DNA of 64,000 nucleotides from an uncultured Bacteroidales bacterium. GTDB lineage: Bacteria > Bacteroidota > Bacteroidia > Bacteroidales > UBA932. Made by a program: the position numbers and the translations under genes. Below are positions 36,716-47,556 of the stretch, in pieces. The notes beneath the pieces were generated by a model, which saw only the letters and a list, made by a program, of their open reading frames with translations, made no database searches and was not told the origin of the DNA. Positions within the stretch are counted from its first letter, which is position 1. The number at the start of each line of letters is the position of its first letter. Where the stretch lies: the NCBI GenBank assembly GCA_944326305.1, contig CALVDL010000017.1, positions 1-64,000 on the forward strand, in the 5' to 3' direction.

Positions 36716-38057
36716 TGTCTGCGATTTTTTCAGGTAGGTATCTTATCTGTGTAAACCAGTATTCATCAGAGATGAAGGCCGGGATGTCGTGACTGTTGAG
36801 GAGCTCGACAAACCTGGATGTGACGGACATATCATCCTCCGGCCTGCCGGTCACTGTCACCACAAGGTCTCCCCTGAAATTCACGATAGAGAGAGCCCCG
36901 GCATAGCTTCCGGACGGCACGACCGGATAGAATTCCACGATATACTGCTGCAGGGACTCCGGCATGGCGATCTTCCCTACATTGCATATGGAAAACGAGG
37001 CTGAACGCTCGGCAGTATCGAGGCAGCTGCCGCACAGCCGCAGTTTCTCTCCGAACGGTATGCCCTCCCCGCATGAGCGCTCCACCGTCTTCATCATGCG
37101 CTTGGCGCTGTATGCAAGAGCGTCCTGCCTGAGCTGGGCGTCAAGGAGCTTCTTCTGGGACATGAGGACGGTCCCGAAAGGATATTCGTCCACCTTCCTG
37201 TTGTAGGCAAGGGTCACCGGAGAGAAAAAGGTGCGGAGCGAGGCCGTAGGGAAATGCGGACGGAGGTTTTCCTTTATGGATGACACAATGTATTCCCCCT
37301 GCCGGATCTGCCCGCGGAAACGTTCATACAGCGCATGGGAGAACAGCGGGGAGATGAACGACTCCGGGAGGGAGAGATATTCCTTCACCTGGCCCTTGAC
37401 CCTTGCAAGCGGGATCCGGACCTGCTGCACATGCACCTTCTCCGCGGCGCTGCCGTCCTCTGCGGGAGGGATGCTGAATGCAGCCGCGTCCATATACCAT
37501 ACAGGCCGGGATGCCGGTATGTCATCCAGCCTTTCGTACGGGTCGATACCCTCTATGGCATTCGACGGGTCGTCAAACTCCTTGACCGTGCCGTCGTTCC
37601 TGACAGGGAAGCCGCACAGGCGGACATAACGGAATATCACGGCCTTGATGAATTCGAGCATGCCTTTCCCGTCAGATAGGGAAAGGTGCCAGTCGAAGAA
37701 TATGGATTTCTGCGAATACGATATCCTGAACAGGTATCCGCCGAGTTCGGCGCTGCCCATTTCCGGCAGTGTGTCGCTCACCAGGTCGTCCCTTGATTCG
37801 AATACGGGCACTCCTGCATCCAGCGGGGAAAAAACGATAGACTCCCCCTCCTTCCTGACGCCTGCGGCGAAATGCCTGAACCTCGGCATCAGGTCAGCCA
37901 CCGCCTGCTCCAGCTGGGGCCTGCGCACATGCATCGTAAGGGTAGTGACGAAACGGTGCACCGACCCTGATTTCCTGCTGTCCTGGTAAAGGAAGATTTC
38001 CCCGGCGGAACCCGGTGTGAGATTGTTCTGCATAAGACTGGATGTAGAAAAAGTCAT
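36708..38057 (-). CDS. Condensation/alcohol-acetyltransferase-like protein (putative acyltransferase)
   Basis: A 449-residue cytoplasmic protein with the two-lobed look of CoA-dependent acyltransferases (condensation, BAHD and alcohol-acetyltransferase superfamily). The clearest sign is WHLSLSDGKGMLEFIKAVI at residues 123-141, corresponding to the HxxxDG active-site loop. Here His124 lies one place before the usual catalytic position, which is Leu125, so activity is uncertain or the alignment is shifted. Its ATG overlaps the stop of the short-chain dehydrogenase (ATGA) and its end overlaps the 7TM-HD gene. Serine palmitoyltransferase is one gene further upstream. A role as the N-acyltransferase of ceramide synthesis is a testable inference only. 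Confidence 0.65.
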   Translation of the reverse strand: MTFSTSSLMQNNLTPGSAGEIFLYQDSRKSGSVHRFVTTLTMHVRRPQLEQAVADLMPRFRHFAAGVRKEGESIVFSPLDAGVPVFESRDDLVSDTLPEMGSAELGGYLFRISYSQKSIFFDWHLSLSDGKGMLEFIKAVIFRYVRLCGFPVRNDGTVKEFDDPSNAIEGIDPYERLDDIPASRPVWYMDAAAFSIPPAEDGSAAEKVHVQQVRIPLARVKGQVKEYLSLPESFISPLFSHALYERFRGQIRQGEYIVSSIKENLRPHFPTASLRTFFSPVTLAYNRKVDEYPFGTVLMSQKKLLDAQLRQDALAYSAKRMMKTVERSCGEGIPFGEKLRLCGSCLDTAERSASFSICNVGKIAMPESLQQYIVEFYPVVPSGSYAGALSIVNFRGDLVVTVTGRPEDDMSVTSRFVELLNSHDIPAFISDEYWFTQIRYLPEKIADNG

Positions 38058-38884
38058 TTCCTGTGGAACGGGCTGTCAGGCTCCTTGGCCATGTAACTGA
38101 ACTCAAGACGGTCGGTAAGACGGGGGAATATATTGTGCATGAGCACCGTCAGTTTCCCTATCGGGGTAAGTATCATCTCTGACCTGCGCTTTTCCAGGCC
38201 TTTTGCCATATACATTGCCACCTTTTCGGCAGTCATCATCTTGCCTTCGTCCCTCGGCGTCTTGCCCTGCCTGCTCCCGTCCGCGGTAAGGGCGGCGTTG
38301 CGCACATTGGAGGCAGTGAACCCGGGGGCAAACACCATCACATGGAGACCGTCATACAGATGCTCTATCCTGAGCGTATCGAGGAAGCCCCTGATGGCGT
38401 ACTTGGAAGATGCGTAGCCGGTGCGCCCAGGCAGTCCGGCGAATCCGGCGATGGAAATCACACCCACTACAGAGCCTTTGGACTGCAGAAGGAAAGGAAG
38501 TGCATATTTGGTGCAGTAGACTGTCCCCCAGAAGTTTACGTCCATGAGAGTCTTTATCACGGACAGGTCCAGGTCGCGGAACATGGCCCTCATGGAAAGC
38601 CCTGCGTTGTTCACCAGGATATCTATCCTGCCGAACTTCTCCACGGTCCTGTCAACCAGATTCCTGCAGTCCTCCTCAACCGACACGTCGGTCTTTACGC
38701 ACAGGATATCCCTGTCAGGGTCAGGCGAAATCCGCCCGGCAAGCTCTTTCAGCTTGTCCTCCGAGCGAGCCGCCAGGGAAAGTTTCGCGCCCAGTGACGC
38801 GAATAATTCGGCAGAAGCCAACCCGATTCCCGAGCTGGCTCCCGTAATGACAATCACTTTCCCTTTGAAGTAATCGCGTTTCAT
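38054..38884 (-). CDS. Short-chain dehydrogenase, candidate 3-ketosphinganine reductase
   Basis: A 276-residue SDR oxidoreductase. The open frame starts with TTG at 38890, but the ATG at 38884 gives the natural KRDYFKGKVIVITG. Visible motifs: TGASSGIG (cofactor binding), DVS then LVNNAG, catalytic Ser in SIAGFAG and YxxxK in YASSKY. The C-terminal tail with a hydrophobic stretch (IGKLTVLMHNIFP) is typical of the membrane-associated 3-ketodihydrosphingosine-reductase-like branch. With serine palmitoyltransferase next upstream, reduction of 3-ketosphinganine to sphinganine is the likely reaction. The SDR fold is certain; the substrate is inferred from context. Confidence 0.78.
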   Translation of the reverse strand: MKRDYFKGKVIVITGASSGIGLASAELFASLGAKLSLAARSEDKLKELAGRISPDPDRDILCVKTDVSVEEDCRNLVDRTVEKFGRIDILVNNAGLSMRAMFRDLDLSVIKTLMDVNFWGTVYCTKYALPFLLQSKGSVVGVISIAGFAGLPGRTGYASSKYAIRGFLDTLRIEHLYDGLHVMVFAPGFTASNVRNAALTADGSRQGKTPRDEGKMMTAEKVAMYMAKGLEKRRSEMILTPIGKLTVLMHNIFPRLTDRLEFSYMAKEPDSPFHRK

Positions 38885-38948
38885 AATCAACGTCAGTCCG
38901 ACGAATTAAATTGTAGTTTATTATCCTAAAAGCCAATACTTTCTTTTA

Positions 38949-39000
38949 TGACCGGAATACGTCATACTGACGTTAGGGATTTCCTGCAGAAATCCGGTCA
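38949..39000. repeat. Nested inverted repeat (three-way-junction-like element)
   Basis: Outer arms TGACCGGA (38949-38956) and TCCGGTCA (38993-39000) enclose two smaller perfect or near-perfect hairpins, ACGTCA-TAC-TGACGT and GGATTTC-CTGCA-GAAATCC. The 254-base gap between the dehydrogenase and serine palmitoyltransferase holds this element and, at 39001-39144, a GC-rich stretch with further hairpins such as GGCCC-TGAC-GGGCC and GGCTTCCC-TCC-CGGAAGCC-like pairs. No gene is supported there. Confidence 0.6.
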
Positions 39001-39144
39001 GTCCACCCCCAGTCGCCTGACGGCGACAGCCCCAGTGGGGCATGCGGCTCCGCTGTGCTACGCCGGCACCTTCGCTGCTTCGGCTTCCCTCCCGGAAGCC
39101 TCGCTGACGCTCCGGTGCGGCCCTGACGGGCCTTGCCATCTTAA

Positions 39145-40407
39145 TCAGCCTTTGTCTGCCATGTCTATAACGTCATCCCCGTCATACTCGCCCCTGTTGA
39201 GCTTGTCGCGCATCTCGGTGAAAGCCTTCAGGGTGTATTCCACATCCTCCATGGAATGTGCCGCAGTGGATATGATACGGAAAATGACCATGCCCTTAGG
39301 GATGACCGGATAGACAACGATTGAACAGAATATCCCGTAGTTCTCGCGGAGGTCGACCGCCATACGTGTAGCCTGGCCGACGCCGCCCTTGATGGCTACA
39401 GGAGTGACACATGCCTGTGCCGGGCCTATGTCGAAACCGAGCCTGCGGAAGCCGTCCTGCAGTGTACGGGTGATGGTGAAGAGCTTCTTGCGGAGCTCGT
39501 CGCCCTCGGCGCTGCGGATAATCTCAAGACGTTTGAGACCGCCTTCCACGAAAGCCATCGGGAGGGACTTGGCATAGATCTGCGAACGGAGGTTGTAGCG
39601 CAGGTAGTCGATAATCACCTTCGGGCCTGCCACGAAACCGCCGATGCTCGCCATGGACTTTGCATACGCACCTATATAAAGGTCCACATCGTCCATCACG
39701 CCGAAATGCTCCGAGGTACCCCTACCGGTAGGCCCCATATTGCCGAAGCCGTGCGCATCGTCTATGAGTATCCTGAATTTGTATTTCTTCTTGAGTGCAA
39801 CAATCTCGTCAAGGTTTCCAAGGGCGCCGGTCATCCCGTACACACCCTCAGTGATAAGAAGGATTCCGCCGCCTGTCTCCTCGCAGAGCTTGGTCGCACG
39901 CTTGAGGGTGGCCTCGCAGCTCTCGATGTCGTTGTGGCGGTAGGTCATGCGCTTGCCCATGTGCAGGCGCGCCCCGTCAATAAGACATGCATGTGCCTCT
40001 GAATCATAGACTATCACATCGTGCCTGTCCATCAGGGCGTCGATGGTGGAGATGATTCCCTGATAGCCGAAGTTGAACAGGAAGGCATCCTCTTTCCTCT
40101 CGAACTCGGCAAGTTCCCTTTCGAATTTCTCGTGGAGGGAGGTGTGGCCTGTCATCATGCGGCTGCCCATAGGGTATGCAAGGCCCCATTTTGCAGCAGC
40201 TTCAGCATCGGTCTTCCTCACCTCGGGATGGTTTGCCAGGCCGAGATAATTGTTCAGGCTCCAGTTCAGCACTTTCTTGCCCCTGAAGGTCATGTGAGGG
40301 CCGAGCTCGCCTTCGAGCTTTGGAAACATGTAGTATCCGAACGCCTTCTGCCTGTATTGGCCGAGAGGGCCGCCTGAATCTCTTGCGATTCTATCGAAAA
40401 TATCCAT
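39145..40407 (-). CDS. spt: Serine palmitoyltransferase (alpha-oxoamine synthase family)
   Basis: A 420-residue PLP enzyme that condenses serine with a fatty acyl-CoA to 3-ketosphinganine, the entry step of bacterial sphingolipid synthesis. Family features: LNWSLNNYLGLANHPEV near the N-terminus, TGHTSLHEKFERELAEF, the PLP-contacting DDAHGFG (Asp217, His219) and the Schiff-base lysine in AYAKSMASIGG (Lys250). The AYAKS sequence and overall length match Bacteroidota Spt proteins rather than glycine C-acetyltransferase or BioF, but these relatives are close. It lies upstream of a reductase and an acyltransferase-like gene on the same strand, which supports sphingolipid synthesis. Confidence 0.85.
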   Translation of the reverse strand: MDIFDRIARDSGGPLGQYRQKAFGYYMFPKLEGELGPHMTFRGKKVLNWSLNNYLGLANHPEVRKTDAEAAAKWGLAYPMGSRMMTGHTSLHEKFERELAEFERKEDAFLFNFGYQGIISTIDALMDRHDVIVYDSEAHACLIDGARLHMGKRMTYRHNDIESCEATLKRATKLCEETGGGILLITEGVYGMTGALGNLDEIVALKKKYKFRILIDDAHGFGNMGPTGRGTSEHFGVMDDVDLYIGAYAKSMASIGGFVAGPKVIIDYLRYNLRSQIYAKSLPMAFVEGGLKRLEIIRSAEGDELRKKLFTITRTLQDGFRRLGFDIGPAQACVTPVAIKGGVGQATRMAVDLRENYGIFCSIVVYPVIPKGMVIFRIISTAAHSMEDVEYTLKAFTEMRDKLNRGEYDGDDVIDMADKG

Positions 40408-40445
40408 AATATTTAAATTTTAGTACAAATTTCACAACGGTTCCT

Positions 40446-40553
40446 AAAATCAGACAAGACGGGGGATTTCAAGGCGGACGAAGTCCTGAACACCGGAGTT
40501 ACCTTAAAATATGAGGAACAAGTCCGACGCCGAAATCACGGTCTTATTTGGTT
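40446..40553. repeat. Imperfect inverted-repeat element downstream of gyrB
   Basis: A roughly 105-base element filling the 146-base gap between gyrB and spt. Left arm about 40449-40486 (contains GATTTCAAGGCGGACG) and right arm about 40514-40551 (contains CCGACGCCGAAATC) are imperfectly complementary, flanked by CAGACAAGAC and GTCTTATTT. It resembles in size and style the element at 1622-1731. It may serve as a terminator-like structure for gyrB; no T run follows on the - strand. Confidence 0.5.
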
Positions 40554-42563
<2,010 letters not shown>

Positions 42564-42572
42564 ATAATTTTA

Positions 42573-44342
42573 TCACAAATTCAAGCAGATTCCGGCGGTA
42601 AAGTTTATTCCGCTGTCGGCGTACATAGGCATGTGCTGGACGGTCATATTGAGGAGGTTCCCGCCGCGAATCCAGAAGGAGAACAGCCTGGCTGTCCTGA
42701 CTTCCAGGTAGATGCCGACATCAGCATAGCCGTCCATAAGGCACAGTGCGCTTTCGCGCGCGAGGGAGAAGCCGCAGTCTGCCCCGGCATAGATACGGCT
42801 GCGCCAGTTGTACAGCGCACGGACATCCCCGGAGAAAGCGGCAGGCCGGAAGAACGACATCCATGTGCCGTAGCCGGCAGGGAGGACACCGTCCGACGAC
42901 AGGTCGGAATGCCTGTATGTGAAATTCCCGTCAAGGGAGAAGTCCGCCGAACTCCACCCGTAGTCAAGGGAGGCGTAGAATATCTGCATCCCTGTATATC
43001 CAAGGGCAGGAGAAGGGCTGTCCACTGATGCTCCGGAAGACGAGAGGACGGCGTACACCGGAGCGCTGGCGAAATTCCTGTAGCCGGCCCTGAGGTCGTA
43101 GCTGAACCGTGAGGCGATGTTCCCGCGTATGCCCAACGAAGCGGAAATGCGCTCAACCGTATTGTCTATCAGAGGGGTACCTGCCATGAGAGTGAACAGG
43201 GGATGTATGAAATGGCCCTTCTCGAGCATGGAGGAATACCGCCCTATGCTCTCGCCGCCTCCGACAAGGGCATAGATACGCATATAGTCCCGGATAACGT
43301 CATAGCTTATATTTATGTCAGGGTAGACATACTGGCCCCTCTCCGTGTTCTGGGCAGGCAGCAGACCGTCCTCTCCTCCGCTGAACATGGCAGAGAACAC
43401 GAGGCCGAGCCCCAGATTCCACCGTCCTTTGGCAAAGGTATACTTCGGAGATACGCTGACCTTCCCGGCAGTGGTTCCGAAGGCTCTGGAGTATGACACC
43501 ATATCCAGTCCAAGCCCTACAGTGAGCCTCTGGCTCCTGGAGAACACCGGCCCGAATGCCGAAGACAATGAAAACTCATGTCCGGAAAGGCCCCGGGAGC
43601 CTGCAAAGCCTGTATATTCAAGGTTGTCGGCACCGTACATGTAGTCCGCGGCCACATCATAGAGGAAATAGCGGTCCCTGCTTTCGGATGAACGGACCCT
43701 GAGCCCGGCGGTAAAGGCATTGTACCCCCTTGTCAGCAGCGAATCCTTAGTGGCCAGGCCCCTGTAGCCGGCATCGAAAGTAAATTCACCCTTGTCCCAG
43801 CCGAGGCGGCCCTCAACCCCTGCCGTCGTCAGAAGGTCGTAGCCCTTCCATCCGTTGCTCCCCGAGGCGTCTCCCGAGGGGGAGCCGAGGCTTATATCAC
43901 CGGAAGACTCGTCCAGCACAGGGGTTATCGACCTGTATCTCCCGACATAAGACCTGTGGGTGGCGTATGCGGACATACGGAACCTGCCCTTCAGGTCAGG
44001 GGACCACACGAAATCGAAAACCGGATGCAGGGGATAACCGGCACCGGCCCTGAGGAACAGCCTCCTGCCCGTCCATGCAGCCGGGTGCGGCTTCATGTCC
44101 TGGAGATAGGGGTTGAACTCGTATGTTCCCTTATACGGACTGTCGAAGACCGAATAGTCGAAATCCAGGTCGAATTGCATCACGCTGTCAGGGATCTGCA
44201 TGGATATCATCGGCTTGTGTACCTCCATCATCTTTCCCTGGTAGGTGCGGGACACCTCGACCGTAGGGTCTATGTCCTGCGCGGAAGCGCATATTGCCGC
44301 CGGCAGGAGGATAAGAATTGTGAATAATCTGTTGCGGTGCAT
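42573..44342 (-). CDS. Outer-membrane beta-barrel-like protein
   Basis: A 589-residue exported protein. The frame opens at 44366 but the ATG at 44342 starts a clean signal peptide (HRNRLFTILILLPAAICASA, cut before QDIDP). The rest has alternating hydrophobic/polar strands ending with aromatic or glycine turns (LFLRAGAGYPLHPVFDF, GVEGRLGWDKGEFTFDAGY and so on, each excerpt under 20), typical of a monomeric outer-membrane barrel of 14-18 strands. No TonB plug or carboxypeptidase-like domain is present. It starts 13 bases after the TPR gene's stop, so the two form an operon; a jointly acting envelope pair is likely but its task is unknown. Confidence 0.7.
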   Translation of the reverse strand: MHRNRLFTILILLPAAICASAQDIDPTVEVSRTYQGKMMEVHKPMISMQIPDSVMQFDLDFDYSVFDSPYKGTYEFNPYLQDMKPHPAAWTGRRLFLRAGAGYPLHPVFDFVWSPDLKGRFRMSAYATHRSYVGRYRSITPVLDESSGDISLGSPSGDASGSNGWKGYDLLTTAGVEGRLGWDKGEFTFDAGYRGLATKDSLLTRGYNAFTAGLRVRSSESRDRYFLYDVAADYMYGADNLEYTGFAGSRGLSGHEFSLSSAFGPVFSRSQRLTVGLGLDMVSYSRAFGTTAGKVSVSPKYTFAKGRWNLGLGLVFSAMFSGGEDGLLPAQNTERGQYVYPDINISYDVIRDYMRIYALVGGGESIGRYSSMLEKGHFIHPLFTLMAGTPLIDNTVERISASLGIRGNIASRFSYDLRAGYRNFASAPVYAVLSSSGASVDSPSPALGYTGMQIFYASLDYGWSSADFSLDGNFTYRHSDLSSDGVLPAGYGTWMSFFRPAAFSGDVRALYNWRSRIYAGADCGFSLARESALCLMDGYADVGIYLEVRTARLFSFWIRGGNLLNMTVQHMPMYADSGINFTAGICLNL

Positions 44343-44355
44343 ATCTTCGGTCTTA

Positions 44356-47300
44356 TTACAGTTCATCCGTCATCGTAGCTGTGGTGTCTGCCGGGGCGGA
44401 CATCAGTTCTTCGAGCTTCGAGAGCCTCATCTTCACATTGTCCTGGACATCATCGCCTCCGGCAGGAGGGGCATATCCGTCCAGGATGCTCTGGAATGTA
44501 GCCTTGGCCTGCTCAAGCTCCCCTCTCTCGGCGAATGCGTCGCCCAGGACTATGAACGACTTGGCAAGCCAGTAGGTCTGCGGAGTCTTCGAGTCGGAAA
44601 GGCTGTAGACCTTGTTCTCGACCCCGGTGAAATCGCCCCTGTCATAGCAGTCCTGGATTATCAGCCATGCGGCTTCGGCACCTTCAGGCGTACCGGGATC
44701 CGCGGCAAGGGTCTCCAGTATCGCGAAGGCCTCGTCCCTGCGGCTCGTGGCGATATAGGACTTGGCAGTGATCCTGTCCGCCTCCCTCGCGATGTCCCCG
44801 TCAGCCCCGGCCTTCACCTCGGCGGCATACGCTATCGCATCGGTATAGCGGTGCGCCATATACGCGGAGCGCATCATGCCCACGAGGGCCTGGTACCTGT
44901 TGTTCTCGAGCAGGGCCGAATTCCTGAGGGACTCATAGCCGCCGAGCGCGTCCTCATACCGCTGGAGGTCGTACGAAATATTGGAGTAGTTGAGCAGTGC
45001 CAGCTCGCGGAAAGAGCCGGAGCCGCTGCCAGCCACTTTGGAATAGTAGTCGCAGGCCTTTTCAAGCTGCCCGGTATTGCGGTAGCTGTCAGCCATATAG
45101 AATTCGGCCTGGCTGAACATCCTGCCCATAGGGTATTTATCCATATATGACTGCAGGGAGACCAGGGCCTTCTGGTAGTTGCCGGACATGTATATCTGCT
45201 CGGCGGCATTGAAGATCATCATCTCTTTCTCTTCTTCGGTCTTGAGCGCACCCTTTCCAATCTTCTCGATATAGGCGAGGTATATCTCCGGCTCCCCGGC
45301 GGACTGGTAGACGGACTCGATGGCCAGAAGGGCATCGTCCGCATATCCGGACAGAGGGAACTCCTCCACGACCTTCTTGAAATAGCCCAGTGCCTTGTCA
45401 TTGTCCCCGGCATTCCTGTCGATCATCCCGAGCTCTATCATCGACCTTGCTATGTAGGTGCTGTCCTTGACCGTTCCGACGAGCTTGTCGAATACGGCCC
45501 TTGCCCTGGCAGGGTCCTCTGCCACCACATACGAGCGCCCCAGCTCGAAAAGGGCCTCTGGATAGAAGGCGGATGAAGGGGAGGCCTTGTTTACATTGTC
45601 GAGAAGGGCTATCTTCCTGGCATTCTCACCTTCAAGGCCGTACGAGATGGCCGCGCGGTAGTAAGGGTATATGTCATCAGGGTCGAAAAAGTCCTTCAGT
45701 ACGGCATTGTACGCATCGATAGCCCCGGCATAGTCGGCAGTCATGAAAAAGCAGTCGGCATACCTGAGGGCAGCCTCCTTCCTGTATTTCACCGAATCTC
45801 CGGAAAGGTACTCCCTGAACCACTTCGCCGCCTTCGGGTAGTCCCCCTGCTTGAAGTGGCAGTATGCTATATTATAAGGTATGAGATAACCTTCTTCCAT
45901 GTGGTAGAGGGCGGAGATATTGTACAGTTCGGTATACAGTCCGACAGCCTCGGCATACTGGTCGTTCATATAGTATGATTCGGCAATCCAGAACCGGGAA
46001 AGCTGGTTGAACATCGAAAGCCTGTCCGAATAGTACGCTGCGGCCTTCAGGTAAGGTACGGCCGCACGGTATGAGCCGCTGGAGATGAGCTGAGACGCAC
46101 GCAGATAATTGGCCTTCATATAGTTGAGCGTCATGTCGGAATCCATGTCGTCTATCTTCCCATAGGCTTCGATAGCCGTCTCGTAGTCATGCCCGTATAG
46201 GGCCGCAACGGCAATGTAGCTGTTGATCTTGTCCCCCCTTTCCTTATCTGCATAGAGTTTCAGGTACTCGTCGAAAACGGATGAATCATTGTTCAGGTCA
46301 AACGCCAGCTTCGCGTAGTTGAAATACGCATCCTCCGTAATGTCGGGGTCGAAATAAACCTTCGAGGCATCGCGGAACGCCTCCATCGCGGCCACCTTGT
46401 TCTTGGTCTGGATGTAGCTGTAGCCCAGATGGTAGTTTGCTATCTGCCCTATGGAGTCCGTCCGCTCTGTCATCATGGAGTATTTGTCGATGGCGCCCTG
46501 GTAATCATCCACCGCATAGAGCACAGACCCGGCATAGAAATAGTCGCTGCGGGAGCGCAGCTCGGACGAATCCGCATTACGGTCAAACCAGTAGCGGGCC
46601 TTGTCCGCATCGCCGAGCACGAGCCAGGACTCGGAGATGAGCCTGACGACATGCGGCCTGCGCTCCTGCGGCACCCGATCCAGCATTTCCGGGGCGCGTT
46701 CGCACACGGCCTTATGGTCCCCGAGCATGAAAAGGCATTCAATGATATAGTAGTCCGACATGGAGGCGAACCGCGCATCCTTCGCCGCAAGGGTGAACCA
46801 CTGCAGGGCCTCGCTGAAATTCTTCTGGCCGTAGCAGATGTACCCGGCCGCATACCTTGCAGGCGCAGTGTAGTCCGACACCGGACGGTTTTCGAACTCC
46901 TTGAACCTTAAAAGCGCCCGGTCATAGTTTCCCGTGCTGAAGTCACAGTACGCCCTCTTGAACAGGAACTCCGGGACCTGGCCCTTGGGGAGCCTGTAGC
47001 GGGATATGGCATCGAACTCCGCCAGGGCACCCGCATAATCATCGTCGTCGAACAGGTTCAGGGCATGGCGGAACCGTATCCCGGGCACAAGCCATGAATA
47101 CGGGTGGTCCGCAATATATTTCCTGACACGGTGCCCGTATCCGTCAGTCCGGAGATTCGCCTCACAAAGGACGGAATAACCTTCGGCCTCGTAATCCCCG
47201 TATCCCTCTGACAGCGAGCGGAACAAGGAAAGCGCCCTGTCGTACATGCCCCTGTCGTACAGGGAAACCGCATGCCTGAACTCCTTCCTGGCCTCCCCGT

Positions 47301-47394
47301 CCATATCACGGGTCCGGGCCGAGGCTGCCATGTCCGCACCGGAGAGCTGGAGCAGGGCCCCGAGGCACAATGCCGCAAAAACCTTTTTCATCAT
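44356..47394 (-). CDS. Large tetratricopeptide-repeat protein, exported
   Basis: About 1012 residues. Signal peptide from the ATG at 47394 (MKKVFAALCLGALLQLSG follows a first Met; the ATG at 47391 is equally possible); the frame is open to 47424. Almost the whole chain consists of TPR-type helix pairs with the A/G/Y pattern (for example SLYDRGMYDRALSLFRSL, YNIAYCHFKQGDYPKAAKWF, ALFELGRSYVVAEDPARARAVF). This suggests a periplasmic or outer-membrane-associated scaffold. It is followed by a beta-barrel gene. No catalytic domain is visible. It could be an adaptor for the barrel or for peptidoglycan/secretion machinery; I cannot choose. Confidence 0.8.
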   Translation of the reverse strand: MMKKVFAALCLGALLQLSGADMAASARTRDMDGEARKEFRHAVSLYDRGMYDRALSLFRSLSEGYGDYEAEGYSVLCEANLRTDGYGHRVRKYIADHPYSWLVPGIRFRHALNLFDDDDYAGALAEFDAISRYRLPKGQVPEFLFKRAYCDFSTGNYDRALLRFKEFENRPVSDYTAPARYAAGYICYGQKNFSEALQWFTLAAKDARFASMSDYYIIECLFMLGDHKAVCERAPEMLDRVPQERRPHVVRLISESWLVLGDADKARYWFDRNADSSELRSRSDYFYAGSVLYAVDDYQGAIDKYSMMTERTDSIGQIANYHLGYSYIQTKNKVAAMEAFRDASKVYFDPDITEDAYFNYAKLAFDLNNDSSVFDEYLKLYADKERGDKINSYIAVAALYGHDYETAIEAYGKIDDMDSDMTLNYMKANYLRASQLISSGSYRAAVPYLKAAAYYSDRLSMFNQLSRFWIAESYYMNDQYAEAVGLYTELYNISALYHMEEGYLIPYNIAYCHFKQGDYPKAAKWFREYLSGDSVKYRKEAALRYADCFFMTADYAGAIDAYNAVLKDFFDPDDIYPYYRAAISYGLEGENARKIALLDNVNKASPSSAFYPEALFELGRSYVVAEDPARARAVFDKLVGTVKDSTYIARSMIELGMIDRNAGDNDKALGYFKKVVEEFPLSGYADDALLAIESVYQSAGEPEIYLAYIEKIGKGALKTEEEKEMMIFNAAEQIYMSGNYQKALVSLQSYMDKYPMGRMFSQAEFYMADSYRNTGQLEKACDYYSKVAGSGSGSFRELALLNYSNISYDLQRYEDALGGYESLRNSALLENNRYQALVGMMRSAYMAHRYTDAIAYAAEVKAGADGDIAREADRITAKSYIATSRRDEAFAILETLAADPGTPEGAEAAWLIIQDCYDRGDFTGVENKVYSLSDSKTPQTYWLAKSFIVLGDAFAERGELEQAKATFQSILDGYAPPAGGDDVQDNVKMRLSKLEELMSAPADTTATMTDEL

Positions 47395-47412
47395 CTTCCA
47401 CCAATTTTTCTG

Positions 47413-47440
47413 CAAATGTAGCAATTAATGATTAATTTTG
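47413..47440. promoter_or_regulatory. Divergent -7 boxes between the TPR gene and ftsE
   Basis: On the - strand TACATTTG (47420-47413), 19 bases before the TPR gene start, and on the + strand TAATTTTG (47433-47440), 117 bases before ftsE, both fit TAnnTTTG. The -33 boxes are weak on both sides. Confidence 0.5.
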
Positions 47441-47556
47441 TAGATTAGCCTGCAATAAGCGGGAAAGGCCCGTTTCAGGGCCAGAGAAAACATTGGAATA
47501 AACATTGTACCGGCTGGGCCAGCCAAAAGTCCCGCGCCGGGTAAAATCATTAGCAG

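Noticed and set aside
38921-39139. A 72-codon open frame between the dehydrogenase and spt
   Set aside because: Arg/Gly/Pro-rich translation of GC-rich inverted repeats, with no gene-like start.
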